64,000 nucleotides of DNA from Constrictibacter sp. MBR-5. Its GTDB lineage: Bacteria > Pseudomonadota > Alphaproteobacteria > JAJUGE01. The position numbers were made by a program, and so were the translations under genes. The notes under the pieces were generated by a model. The model saw only the letters and a program-made list of their open reading frames with translations, was not told where the DNA came from and ran no database searches. The stretch covers positions 1 to 64,000 of the forward strand of contig NZ_JBEPTK010000021.1 in the NCBI RefSeq assembly GCF_040549485.1, given 5' to 3'. Positions 11,605-19,785 of the stretch are shown one piece after another (the first letter of the stretch is position 1; each line of letters opens with the position of its first letter).

Positions 11605-11985
11605 ATGCGGCCGGATGGAGCCGAGCTTTTGCACCGAATTGTGCCGATATTGCGGACCTGGGCGACGCTCGCAGTCTGCTTTTTGCTGGCGGCTGGCCTA
11701 AACTTTCATCCAATTCACGATTCGGAATATTCAGCATTTGCTGGGACGCCTTTGTTGCAGGCTGCGATCGCGCCTGCGCAAGCGGCAGGCGGCGGTGCCC
11801 ATCATCAATCTTCGGCAGCCTTGCACTGCAACTCACCGGGCTCCTGCGCCTTTCTGCCCGTGAGTTTCTCGGCTCTCATCCGCGAACCGAAATCCGGCGA
11901 CTGGACACTCCGACCGTCGCGCCATCCGCGATCCAGGATCGTCCATCGTCAATTCCGACCGCCCCGTCTCCCTGCGCACGCATGA
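11605..11985 (+). CDS. small exported protein partner of ECF sigma factor, copy 1
   Basis: A 126-residue protein with an N-terminal hydrophobic segment (TWATLAVCFLLAAGL), probably a signal peptide or anchor. A His/Cys region follows: GGGAHHQSSAALHC and NSPGSCAFLPVSFSALIRE. The end is RQFRPPRLPAHA. A protein of the same plan lies at 26051 and also sits about 80 bases upstream of an ECF sigma gene. Conserved features are the two Cys around SCA-LPV-FS and the C-terminal RQFRPPRL. I do not recognise a family. A periplasmic metal sensor or sigma regulator is a reasonable guess from the repeated synteny only. Confidence 0.6.
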   Translation: MRPDGAELLHRIVPILRTWATLAVCFLLAAGLNFHPIHDSEYSAFAGTPLLQAAIAPAQAAGGGAHHQSSAALHCNSPGSCAFLPVSFSALIREPKSGDWTLRPSRHPRSRIVHRQFRPPRLPAHA

Positions 11986-12063
11986 CCGTCGCGCGGTGGG
12001 CCCGATGCTCCTCTGCGCGTCGCGACACCCCTTCGTCGTTCCAATGCGCATGGAGATGCTGCA

Positions 12064-12696
12064 ATGCCCGCCCTCTCACGCCCCGAACCCACCCGTTCGA
12101 CGTCAGCCACCTACGATGTCGCCGCCGTCCGCCGTCTGACCGAGTGCCGACCGGAATTCTTACGCTTCTTCCGTAGTCGTCTAAGCCGGCCGGAGGATGC
12201 CGAGGATGCCTTCCAGGATTTTTGCCTCAAGGTGATCCGGGCTGCGCAAGCGCCGGGCGACGGCGGCAAGGTCGATGCCTGGCTCCGCCGCGTTCTGCGC
12301 AATACCCTGACCGACTATTACCGCCGTCGCGCGACGCGGCAGCGGGCGGAGGCCGCGTACGAAGTCGAGGCTCCGGAGCCGGTGTTTCAGCCCGGCGCAG
12401 ACCAGCAAGATAATCCGTGCCGCTGCGTCCGGGACCTCGTGCCGACTCTCCGGCCGGACTATGCCGAGATCATCCAACGCGCCGATCTCGAACAGGAGCC
12501 GCGGGAGCGAATCGCGGCACATCTCGGACTGACGACCAACAATATCGGCGTCCGCCTGCATCGGGCGCGCCGAATGCTAAAAGACAAGATTGAGGAACGC
12601 TGTCCGACATGTTGCGACGGCAGCTTCCGGAACTGCGATTGCGGGCCGGTGGCGCACGGGGCGAGTCGGGTCGAACGGTATACTCCCTGGGTGTAA
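12064..12696 (+). CDS. ECF sigma factor with cysteine-rich C-terminal tail
   Basis: A 210-residue sigma-70 family factor of the extracytoplasmic-function type. Region 2 contains PEDAEDAFQDFCLKVI and WLRRVLRNTLTDYYRRR; region 4 contains EPRERIAAHLGLTTNNIGVRL, a helix-turn-helix. After region 4 comes the tail ERCPTCCDGSFRNCDCG, with a CxxCC...CxC arrangement suited to bind metal. No classical anti-sigma factor is adjacent, but the exported protein at 11605 precedes it, as with the homologue at 25345. Metal-gated ECF factors with Cys tails are known (CorE type); that this one works so is inference. Confidence 0.88.
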   Translation: MPALSRPEPTRSTSATYDVAAVRRLTECRPEFLRFFRSRLSRPEDAEDAFQDFCLKVIRAAQAPGDGGKVDAWLRRVLRNTLTDYYRRRATRQRAEAAYEVEAPEPVFQPGADQQDNPCRCVRDLVPTLRPDYAEIIQRADLEQEPRERIAAHLGLTTNNIGVRLHRARRMLKDKIEERCPTCCDGSFRNCDCGPVAHGASRVERYTPWV

Positions 12697-13244
12697 TGGC
12701 GGCATGGCCGGAGCGTCTCTCTGATCGACGCCAAACGCGGGTCGTCGCCATCAGGAAGACGGCCCGCGCCGATGGCATGGCTGATCGTCAGGAGCTCGGG
12801 ATCACGCCGTCGCCAACGCCGCGGCATTGCTGGCCGGAATTGCGTTCGCCGTTCGCGGGGTGAGTCTGGTCACGCGCCACGGCAAGAGACCGACAGCGAC
12901 CGTCGGTTGATGGCGGGAGATGAAATATTCCCGAGAGAGCCTCCCCCTCGTTTACCAGTCCGAGGCTCGTCGGCGGCCCACGCCGACGAAGAAGCAAGGT
13001 TTTCAGGCGCCCGAATCTCTGCGCCGAGTTCATCGGGCTCGCTTCTTGACGCGGCCGCCGCTGTCGGGCGCGAATTCAGCCGCATCTTCAGTGGGCTGCG
13101 CCTGCACGGACGCGGAACCGTTCTTCCGGTACACGATCGCCACACCCATGCGGGGAGAACGGGGTGCCCGCGGCGACGCGTATGGCATCTGCGACCGAGT
13201 GGCCTGAGCGGTTGGCGTGTTCCCGACGGAAGACGTCCGAAGCG
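12697..13244 (+). other. non-coding stretch after ECF sigma gene
   Basis: No convincing gene is present between the sigma gene and the Met-rich protein at 13365. The first 70 bases align well with the sequence following the third ECF gene (complement of about 25290-25355). In both, an out-of-frame reading starting inside the sigma 3' end (12609 here) keeps the words PELRLRAG and ER-SDR-Q. This may be a conserved leader, a small overlapping gene or old shared 3' sequence. Confidence 0.4.
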
Positions 13245-13269
13245 CGTATTCGGCGCCCCCGGTGTAATG
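13245..13269 (+). promoter_or_regulatory. candidate ECF-sigma promoter, copy 1
   Basis: A 25-bp block beginning CGTATTCGGCGCC and ending TGTAATG is almost identical to one at 14991-15015 upstream of the ECF gene at 15056. The shared words GTATTC and TGTAA are separated by the same distance in both. It lies 95 bases upstream of the Met-rich exported protein. A target promoter of one of the local ECF factors is the simplest explanation. Confidence 0.45.
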
Positions 13270-13364
13270 ACGCGGCAGGACGAGCGTCTGAAGGATCGAA
13301 CGCTGCGCCAGGCACGAACGTCCGCCTGCACGGCGTCTCCCATTCCAGCCGCAGGAGAGCAAAG

Positions 13365-13877
13365 ATGACGATACACTCCGCCTCGCCCCGTTCGATTGGC
13401 TTGCGTTTGCCGGTTCTGAAAGCCCTGGGCGTCGCCGTTGGCATCACTGCCCTCACCGCAACCGGCGCTTTGGCGGCGCAACACGAGACAAAGCCGCAGC
13501 AGGGCCAGTCGCAGCAAATGCCCGGACCTTCCTTCGAACGCATGCAGGAGATGATGCAGCAGGCCGGCGAGGCGAAAGACCCCGCCGAACGCCGCCAGCT
13601 CATGCGTCAGCACATGCAGATGATGGGCGAGAAGATGCAGGCGATGCGCGGCATGATGGGCGACATGCCCATGCATGGCCGAATGGGCGGCGGTCAGATG
13701 TCAAGCGGCTCGTCCATGGGCATGTCGGGAGACAAGTCCGGGCAGATGCCGCAGATGATGGGTGCGGCGACGCCCGAAATGATGACCCGCATGCGCGAAC
13801 ATCAGGGCATGATGCAGCAGATGATGGAGCAGATGCTGGAACAGCAACGCATGATGATGGACAAGGGCGAGCAGTAA
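13365..13877 (+). CDS. Met-rich exported protein, probable copper binder
   Basis: A 170-residue protein with a signal peptide (VAVGITALTATGALAAQ) and a mature part very rich in Met, Gln and Gly, with repeated MM, MQxM and MGxM words. The middle (AKDPAERRQLMRQHMQMMGEK) is likely helical, and the tail has MMQQMMEQMLEQQRMMMD. Such periplasmic Met-rich proteins bind Cu(I) or Ag(I) weakly and buffer it. The start at 13365 follows GGAGAGCAAAG, a good ribosome site. A possible ECF promoter is 95 bases upstream. Sequence is low in complexity, so no family call is made. Confidence 0.75.
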   Translation: MTIHSASPRSIGLRLPVLKALGVAVGITALTATGALAAQHETKPQQGQSQQMPGPSFERMQEMMQQAGEAKDPAERRQLMRQHMQMMGEKMQAMRGMMGDMPMHGRMGGGQMSSGSSMGMSGDKSGQMPQMMGAATPEMMTRMREHQGMMQQMMEQMLEQQRMMMDKGEQ

Positions 13878-13896
13878 TAACGCCGAAAAGGCGGCG

Positions 13897-13916
13897 GCCG
13901 CACCGGAAGGTGCGGC
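13897..13916 (+). terminator. hairpin after the Met-rich gene
   Basis: An 8-bp perfect stem, GCCGCACC/GGTGCGGC, with a GGAA tetraloop, lies 20 bases after the stop codon at 13877. No T tract follows, so it may end transcripts weakly or stabilise a 3' end. Confidence 0.35.
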
Positions 13917-14007
13917 GGCCGCTGTCCGAAACTCTCAAAGGCCCGGTGTGAGCGAGACGCAGGACGCATGATCCGGTCTGTCCTGGTCCCGCATCGTCGC
14001 GGGACTG

Positions 14008-14739
14008 GTGGTTCTTTCCGTCTTTGGTGCGGCGTCTTTCGTCCTGTGGTGGACCGGCATGCTGGACCGCCTGCTCGACGGTGAGGCGCTTAAGCAGGCG
14101 GCGATGCAGCTCGGTCCTTTCGGTCCGCTCCTTATCATCGGCCTGATGACCGTCGCCATCGTCATGAGCCCGATCCCGAGCGCCCCGATCGCTTTGGCTT
14201 CCGGCGCCGCGTACGGGCATTTCTGGGGGGCGCTTTATATCGCCATTGGTTCCGAAACAGGCGCACTGATCGCCTTCGGCGTTTCCCGCCTCGTCGGGTA
14301 CGACGCGCTCAGAGCATGGGTCGGCACACGGCCGTCAAAAGGCATATTGCGACGCTTCATAGCCTCGCAAAACACCTTGATGGCGGTCGTATTCGCCACG
14401 CGACTGATGCCGTTCCTGTCCTTCGACATCATCAGCTACGCCGCCGGTCTGACACCGCTCAGGACCTGGCGCTTCGCGGTCGCGACCTTGCTGGGCGTTA
14501 TTCCCGCGAGTTTCCTGCTGGCACATTTCGGCGACGAACTCGCCTCCGGCGACTGGCGGCGAGCCGGGGTAACCGTGCTCGCGCTCGGCCTCGTCACCCT
14601 GCTGCCCGTCGCGTGGAAGCTCGTTCCGGCGCGCCGCCGGTCAGTGTTGAGGCGCCTGTTCCGTGCGGGACAGCCTTCGAAGACCGTGGCACCGGACCCG
14701 ATAGCCACAAGCCAACAGGATGGGAGGAAGAGGCCGTGA
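14008..14739 (+). CDS. TVP38/TMEM64 (VTT/DedA-like) membrane protein, second copy
   Basis: A 243-residue VTT-domain protein with MTVAIVMSPIPSAPIALASG, near residues 47-66, and ATRLMPFLSFDIISYAAGL later, the same landmarks as the protein at 1440. The GTG at 14008 is the first usable start, but the preceding open codons (SWSRIVAGL) look like part of the first helix. A start at GTG 13948 reaches a stop after seven codons, so a small indel near 13970 may have removed the native start. The tiny membrane protein gene begins 9 bases after the stop. Confidence 0.82.
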   Translation: MVLSVFGAASFVLWWTGMLDRLLDGEALKQAAMQLGPFGPLLIIGLMTVAIVMSPIPSAPIALASGAAYGHFWGALYIAIGSETGALIAFGVSRLVGYDALRAWVGTRPSKGILRRFIASQNTLMAVVFATRLMPFLSFDIISYAAGLTPLRTWRFAVATLLGVIPASFLLAHFGDELASGDWRRAGVTVLALGLVTLLPVAWKLVPARRRSVLRRLFRAGQPSKTVAPDPIATSQQDGRKRP

Positions 14740-14748
14740 TGGGACGGC

Positions 14749-14850
14749 ATGTGGAGCATGGGCGGAATGGGGCTCATCTGGATACTGATCCTGGTGGTCG
14801 TGGCCGTCGGTATTGCCGCCTTGGTCAAGTACCTGATGTCGCGGAAGTAG
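14749..14850 (+). CDS. tiny single-helix membrane protein, copy 2
   Basis: A 33-residue peptide: Met-rich start MWSMGGMGLIW, one hydrophobic helix (ILILVVVAVGIAALV) and basic end KYLMSRK. It shares WILILV and the KYL-x-x-K end with copy 1 at 949, and the overall plan with copies at 39324 and 48997. It starts 9 bases after the VTT gene. The repeated coupling to VTT or copper genes supports a real gene despite its size. Function is unknown. Confidence 0.6.
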   Translation: MWSMGGMGLIWILILVVVAVGIAALVKYLMSRK

Positions 14851-14990
14851 CTTCGACGCTGATCCGGTCCGGAGCGACGGCATCTTCTCGGTCCTGATTC
14901 TAGCCGTTGCGCATACCCACTGAAAGCGGCCTTACCTCCTGCTCCGACATTGTTGCGGCCACAGAAAGCCCAGCATCGACGTTCGCCGTT

Positions 14991-15015
14991 CGTATTCGGC
15001 GCCACCGCTGTAAGG
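14991..15015 (+). promoter_or_regulatory. candidate ECF-sigma promoter, copy 2
   Basis: A 25-bp block starting CGTATTCGGCGCC and ending TGTAAGG, differing from the block at 13245-13269 at only a few positions. It ends 40 bases before the start codon of an ECF sigma gene, as expected for an autoregulated promoter. Upstream of both blocks there is a similar GACGT-CG word. Confidence 0.5.
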
Positions 15016-15055
15016 CGTTTGTAGGTTAGGCGTCTGAAAGGACAGGAGGTGAACG

Positions 15056-15715
15056 ATGACTGGCGACGATCCAGAAGGCCGCTCGGGCGGCGGCGATGAG
15101 CATGACGCGGCCGCCAGGGCTGCTGATGCCGCCGTGCGTCGGGCGCTCGTCGAGAGCCGCCGGCAGATCCTGAGTTTTCTGCGACGGCGACTGGGCAGCT
15201 CCGAAGCCGCCGAAGATGTCTTGCAGGCATTCATGCTGCGGGCAATCGAGCGATTGGCCCAGTTGCGCGATGTCCGCACGGTCCGGGGCTGGCTGAGCCG
15301 GATCCTCGCTTCGACCATCGTCGACCATCAGCGTCGGTCCACCCGGCGGCGGCAAAGGGAGGCGGTGATGAGCCCGAACGATCTTGAAGCATTTGAAATC
15401 GAGGCGGACGAGGAGCTCGACGAGGCGGTCTGCAACTGCCTCTACAAGCTCCTGCCCACGCTCAAGTCGGAATACGCCGAAGTGATCTGGCGCGTGGATC
15501 TGTTGGGGGAGCCTCGGGATCGGGTCGCGGCGAGCCTCGGCATCACCTTGAACAATGTGACCGTGCGGCTCCACCGCGGCCGGCAGGCGCTGAAGAAGCG
15601 GCTCGAGGAGATGTGCCTGACCTGCCCGGTCCACGGCTTCCTCGACTGCCGCTGCGAAGAGGCGGAACGCGCGCGGCGGCGTCGCGAAGAGCTGGCGGAT
15701 GGCATGAAACTGTAA
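15056..15715 (+). CDS. ECF sigma factor with cysteine-rich C-terminal tail
   Basis: A 219-residue ECF sigma factor. Region 2 has SSEAAEDVLQAFMLRAIERL and WLSRILASTIVDHQRR; region 4 has EPRDRVAASLGITLNNVTVRL. The tail EEMCLTCPVHGFLDCRCEE carries CxxC and CxC pairs like those of the factors at 12064 and 25345, and is followed by an Arg/Glu helix. A good ribosome site (GGACAGGAGG) precedes the ATG. No anti-sigma gene is adjacent; instead a Cys-rich peptide and a P1B ATPase follow, likely its targets or operon partners. Confidence 0.88.
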   Translation: MTGDDPEGRSGGGDEHDAAARAADAAVRRALVESRRQILSFLRRRLGSSEAAEDVLQAFMLRAIERLAQLRDVRTVRGWLSRILASTIVDHQRRSTRRRQREAVMSPNDLEAFEIEADEELDEAVCNCLYKLLPTLKSEYAEVIWRVDLLGEPRDRVAASLGITLNNVTVRLHRGRQALKKRLEEMCLTCPVHGFLDCRCEEAERARRRREELADGMKL

Positions 15716-15820
15716 TGCCAAGTGCGTCGTCGCGTCTGTAGGGCTGAATGGCGGTTCCATTCGGGCCGGGCCGCCCGGCGGTCCGGCTGTGACTCGGACG
15801 CACATGAAAGGATGACAACA

Positions 15821-16018
15821 ATGCACACGGATACGAAGCCTTCGAGCGTCAGTCCGGCCAATCGGACCGAAGAATCCTGCTGCGGTCATGGAGGGCGCGC
15901 TCCAGCCGATTCAGTGAAGTCCGCAGCCGCGCCCGAACGGTCTCCTGGGAAACCGCAGGCCGAGACGACGCGAGAGGCGGCGCAAGGCAAATCGAGGGGC
16001 TGCTGCTGCGGCAGCTGA
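15821..16018 (+). CDS. small Cys-rich peptide, probable metal binder
   Basis: A 65-residue hydrophilic peptide with Cys clusters at both ends: SCCGHGG near residue 20 and GCCCGS at the C-terminus, separated by a charged linker. No signal peptide. The arrangement suggests a cytoplasmic metal scavenger or chaperone delivering metal to the ATPase starting 84 bases downstream, whose own N-terminal domain has lost its Cys pair. ATG at 15821 is preceded by GAAAGGATGAC. No named family is recognised. Confidence 0.6.
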   Translation: MHTDTKPSSVSPANRTEESCCGHGGRAPADSVKSAAAPERSPGKPQAETTREAAQGKSRGCCCGS

Positions 16019-16101
16019 GATGTAGGGGAAGGCCAGGTGCCACTCGTCACGGCGCCTGTCGACCTGCGGCGCATGCTGCGCCGCGCGTTCTGGGAGGTTT
16101 G

Positions 16102-18465
16102 GTGTTGAGTACTGTGACATTGGAGGTCGGCGGCCTATTCGAGAAACTCGACCATCTCGGCGTCGAGAAGCAGTTGAGCGCCGAGAAGGGTGTCCATCGG
16201 GCGACCTCCAACCCCGCATCAGGCAGCGTGACCGTCGACTTCGACGAGACGGTCACGAGCGCCGAGAGGCTGCGGCAGAAGGTGCGATCCTGCGGGTTCC
16301 GCTGCCGCGGCAGCGTGACGCCGCGGCATGTCAGCAAGCCGGAGGGGGCGGAGCCGGCGGAGGTGACGTCCGCGCAGCCGCGCCACCAGGGCCACGGCGG
16401 ACCGACGTCGGCGCAGGACGAGATGGCGCAGGAGATGGGCCACGGCGGCGGCATGGACATGGCCGCCATGGTGCGCGACATGCGCAACCGCTTCTGGATC
16501 GCGCTCGTCTTCACCATACCGATCTTCGTCTATTCGCCGATGGGCGGCATGTTCACGCCGCCCGCGCCGCCCTTCGGACTGGACCTCGATCTTTGGCTGT
16601 TCTTCCTCGGCAGCATCGCGATCGTCTATCCGAGCTGGCCGTTCTTCACCGCCGCCTGGCGGGCGCTCCGGAACGGCGTCCTCAACATGGCGGTGCTGGT
16701 CGTACTGTCGGTCGGCACCGGCTACGTCTTCAGCGTCGGCTCGACCTTCTTCTTCCCCGGCGTGCAGTTCTACGAGGCGGTGGCGGTGCTGCTGGTCTTC
16801 ATTCTGCTCGGCCACTGGCTGGAGATGCGGGCCCGCGCCGGCGCCTCGGCGGCGATCCGCGCGCTGCTCGATCTCGCCCCGCCGATGGCGACTGTCCTGC
16901 GGGATGGGCGCGAGGTCGAGGTTCCGACCTCGGAGGTGCAGGGCGGCGAGACCGTCGTCATCCGCCCCGGCAACAAGATCCCGGTCGACGGCGAAGTGGT
17001 CGAGGGGGAATCCCTCGTCGACGAATCCATGCTGACCGGCGAGTCCATGCCGGTGAACAAGGGGCCGGGCGATCAGGTCATCGGCGCCACCATCAACAAG
17101 AGCGGCACCTTCCGCTATCTCGCGACCAAGGTGGGCGCGGACACGGCACTGGCGCAGATCGTCAAGCTGGTGCAGGAGGCGCAGAACTCAAAGGCACCGG
17201 CGCAGCTCCTCGCCGACCGCGCCTCGCAGTGGCTGGTGCTGATCGCCATCCTGATCGGACTCGTGACGTTCGCGGTCTGGTTCTGGTGGATCGGCTCGCC
17301 GCTGCTGTTCGCCCTGACCCTGACGATCACCGTCTTCGTCATCGCCTGCCCGGATGCTCTGGGGCTCGCCACGCCGATGGCGGTGATGGTCGGCACCGGC
17401 CTCGGCGCGACGCATGGCATCCTCTTCAAGAACGCCGGCGCACTCGAAGACGCGACCAAGCTCGACGTCATCGTGTTCGACAAAACCGGCACGCTGACCA
17501 TGGGTCAGCCGCGCGTCGTGGAGGTCGTGGCGGCCGCGGGCCGGGACGAGGACGAAGTACTGCGGACGGCAGCTTCGGTGGAGCGCGGCTCGGACCATCC
17601 GCTGGCGCTGGCGATCATCGGACGCGCCGAGGGGCTCGACGTGCCGGAGGCGCGCGCCTTCCTCAACCTGGAAGGCAAAGGCGCGCAAGCCGAAATCGAG
17701 AGCGAGACGGCATTGCTCGGCAACCGCCGGCTCATGGACGAGGAGAAGATCGATCTGGGGTCGCTCGCGGGGGAAGCCGACCGCCTCAAGGGCGCCGGCC
17801 GCACCGTCGTGCATGTCGGCCGCGGCGGCAACATCCTCGGGCTCATCGCCATCGCCGACGCCGCTCGTCCGAGTGCCAAGGCGACCGTCGCCAAGTTGCG
17901 CGAGCGCGGCGTCGAGGTCGCGATGCTGACCGGTGACAACGAGGGCACCGCCAAACGCATCGCCGCAGAACTCGGCATCGACATCGTGTTCGCCGACGTG
18001 CTGCCAGGCCAGAAGGCCGACAAGGTCAAGGAGCTGCAGGCCCAAGGCAAGCGGGTCGGCATGGTCGGCGACGGCGTCAACGACGCGCCGGCGCTGACCC
18101 AGGCCGATGTCGGGTTCGCGATCGGCGCTGGCACCGACGTGGCGATGGAGAGCGCCGACGTGGTGCTGATGAGGAGCGACCCTTACGACATCGTCGGCGC
18201 CATCGAACTGTCACGCGCGACCTTGCGCAAGATGCATCAGAACCTGTTCTGGGCGGTCGCCTACAACGTGATCGCCTTTCCGATGGCCGCCGGCGTGTTC
18301 TACCCCTTTGTCGTCAGCCCCGAGGTCGCGGCGCTGGCCATGTCGGGCAGCTCTGCGCTGGTCGCCGTCAACGCGCTGCTCCTGAAGCGCACGCGCCTGG
18401 AGGGGGTGGGGCGTGGCAGGTCCGACGAGGCAACCGGCGCACGCTCGGCCGAGTCGGTCGGATGA
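16102..18465 (+). CDS. P1B-type heavy-metal ATPase with CPD motif
   Basis: About 787 residues. The N-terminus folds like a heavy-metal-associated domain but lacks the CxxC (GGLFEKL instead). A His/Gly/Met linker ([16 protein letters not shown]) follows. Core motifs are [19 protein letters not shown] and [10 protein letters not shown]. The helix-6 metal site reads ACPDALG (Asp codon 17353-17355) instead of CPC, while helix 7 keeps YN and helix 8 MSGSS. Selectivity is therefore uncertain; copper is plausible from the other helices. GTG 16102 was chosen for spacing to GGGAGG; TTG 16105 is possible. DUF2933 and the methyltransferase-like gene follow. Confidence 0.9.
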   Translation: MLSTVTLEVGGLFEKLDHLGVEKQLSAEKGVHRATSNPASGSVTVDFDETVTSAERLRQKVRSCGFRCRGSVTPRHVSKPEGAEPAEVTSAQPRHQGHGGPTSAQDEMAQEMGHGGGMDMAAMVRDMRNRFWIALVFTIPIFVYSPMGGMFTPPAPPFGLDLDLWLFFLGSIAIVYPSWPFFTAAWRALRNGVLNMAVLVVLSVGTGYVFSVGSTFFFPGVQFYEAVAVLLVFILLGHWLEMRARAGASAAIRALLDLAPPMATVLRDGREVEVPTSEVQGGETVVIRPGNKIPVDGEVVEGESLVDESMLTGESMPVNKGPGDQVIGATINKSGTFRYLATKVGADTALAQIVKLVQEAQNSKAPAQLLADRASQWLVLIAILIGLVTFAVWFWWIGSPLLFALTLTITVFVIACPDALGLATPMAVMVGTGLGATHGILFKNAGALEDATKLDVIVFDKTGTLTMGQPRVVEVVAAAGRDEDEVLRTAASVERGSDHPLALAIIGRAEGLDVPEARAFLNLEGKGAQAEIESETALLGNRRLMDEEKIDLGSLAGEADRLKGAGRTVVHVGRGGNILGLIAIADAARPSAKATVAKLRERGVEVAMLTGDNEGTAKRIAAELGIDIVFADVLPGQKADKVKELQAQGKRVGMVGDGVNDAPALTQADVGFAIGAGTDVAMESADVVLMRSDPYDIVGAIELSRATLRKMHQNLFWAVAYNVIAFPMAAGVFYPFVVSPEVAALAMSGSSALVAVNALLLKRTRLEGVGRGRSDEATGARSAESVG

Positions 18466-18534
18466 GCGGCCATGACATCGGCGTAGCAGTGTTCAGATCG
18501 CGCAGCGACGCTGCGGACAGTGTGGGAGCATAGA

Positions 18535-18798
18535 ATGGATCATGGAGAGAATCGGCGCGGGTTCTTTGCCTCGCGCGCCAACTTGGTTCTGCTGGTCTTC
18601 CTTGGAGTGGGCGGCTTCTATCTCGTCTCAGAGCATTGGGCCCATCTCCTGGGCGCCGGCCCGCTTGTTCTGCTCCTCGGTGTCTGCATCGGTATGCATT
18701 TCTTCATGCATGGAGGTCATGGCGGACACGGGGCGGGCGGCAACAAGGGCGAGCGCCCGCCCTCCAGCGACGGGGCGCCTGACGATCATCGTCACTGA
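18535..18798 (+). CDS. DUF2933 membrane protein
   Basis: An 87-residue protein: polar start MDHGENRRGFFASRANLVLL, two membrane helices (LVFLGVGGFYLVSEHW and GPLVLLLGVCIGMHFFMH) and a His/Gly tail (GGHGGHGAGG, DDHRH). This matches DUF2933, a family regularly found with P1B ATPases and isoprenylcysteine-methyltransferase-like proteins. The His-rich tail may bind metal. Start 18535 is chosen over an upstream in-frame codon because the family begins with MDH-type sequence. It is followed after 23 bases by the gene at 18822. Confidence 0.8.
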   Translation: MDHGENRRGFFASRANLVLLVFLGVGGFYLVSEHWAHLLGAGPLVLLLGVCIGMHFFMHGGHGGHGAGGNKGERPPSSDGAPDDHRH

Positions 18799-18821
18799 AC
18801 GACGGGACAAGGAGAAACGCG

Positions 18822-19475
18822 ATGACCGAAAGCGCTCCGGCCTATGGCCTCTGGGCCCTGGTTGTCCTCAACTCTGCAATCTTCATTCTGTTCGCCTTCA
18901 GCTTTTTCAAGCCACAGACCACGCGGGATTGGCGCTCCTTCGGCGCGTTCAGCGCCTTTCTCGTCGCGCTATTCACCGAGATGTACGGGTTCCCGCTGAC
19001 CATCTACCTGCTCTCCGGATGGCTCCAGAGCCGCTATCCGGGCGTGAACTGGCTGTCGCACGACGCCGGGCATCTGCTCGAGATGCTGTTTGGTTGGGAG
19101 GCAAATCCGCATTTCGGGCCGTTCCACCTGCTTAGCTTTGCCTTCATCGGCGGCGGCTTCGTGCTGATCTCGGCCGCCTGGAAGGTCCTTTATGATGCGC
19201 AGCGCCAGCGTGAGCTCGCGACGACCGGCGTCTACGCCTATGTCCGCCACCCGCAATATGGCGGCTTCATCCTCGTGATGTTCGGTTTCCTGCTGCAGTG
19301 GCCGACGCTGCTGACGCTTGCGATGTTCCCGGTCCTCGTCATCATGTACGTTCGCTTGGCAAAGGGCGAGGAGCGCGCGGCGCTGGCCGAGTTCGGCGAT
19401 GCCTATCGCAGCTACATGGCCGACGTTCCGGGGTTCATCCCGACATTATCCGCCCTTGCCGGCCGCTCGGCATAG
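18822..19475 (+). CDS. isoprenylcysteine carboxyl methyltransferase-like membrane protein
   Basis: A 217-residue protein with about five membrane helices and the C-terminal ICMT/PEMT signature: TGVYAYVRHPQYGGF followed by a second helix pair and KGEERAALAEFGDAYRSYM. The RHPxY and EE motifs form the SAM-binding site in this superfamily. The substrate in bacteria is unknown. It closes the ATPase-DUF2933-ICMT set, which recurs in metal-resistance loci. A ribosome site AAGGAGAAA precedes the ATG. Confidence 0.85.
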   Translation: MTESAPAYGLWALVVLNSAIFILFAFSFFKPQTTRDWRSFGAFSAFLVALFTEMYGFPLTIYLLSGWLQSRYPGVNWLSHDAGHLLEMLFGWEANPHFGPFHLLSFAFIGGGFVLISAAWKVLYDAQRQRELATTGVYAYVRHPQYGGFILVMFGFLLQWPTLLTLAMFPVLVIMYVRLAKGEERAALAEFGDAYRSYMADVPGFIPTLSALAGRSA

Positions 19476-19785
19476 GCTTGGCCGCGGCCAGTCCCTGTCC
19501 AGGCGGGGATAACGAGGAACACGTGTGAAGAGATACTCGGCGCACCGGCAACCGCTCTGCCTTGGCCTTGGTCTCGCGTAGCTTCACTGCTGACGCTACA
19601 CCGCGCCGGGCGGCGTGTTGGGGACTTACCGCTGTTCGCCCTGGTCGACTTACCTGCTCCCGATTGGCCGTCATTTAGGCTGGTGTGGCGGTCGAGCACT
19701 CGGGATTGTTATAGCGATACCCGGGGTGCCCCACGAGCCCTCGGCACCGATAAGGAGTGTCTACTTTTACCTGAGGAAGAAAGCT
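19476..19785 (+). other. intergenic region upstream of type II GAPDH
   Basis: About 310 bases without a supported gene. No hairpin with a T tract, known operator or repeat could be identified. It must contain the promoter for the GAPDH-CBS-phosphorylase group, and TAAGGAG lies at 19751-19757, but no clear -35/-10 pair is evident. Confidence 0.4.

Noticed and set aside
12772-13368. 198-codon open frame between the ECF gene and the Met-rich gene
   Set aside because: Arg/Pro-rich, no ribosome site, overlaps a probable promoter, and nothing comparable is seen elsewhere in the window.
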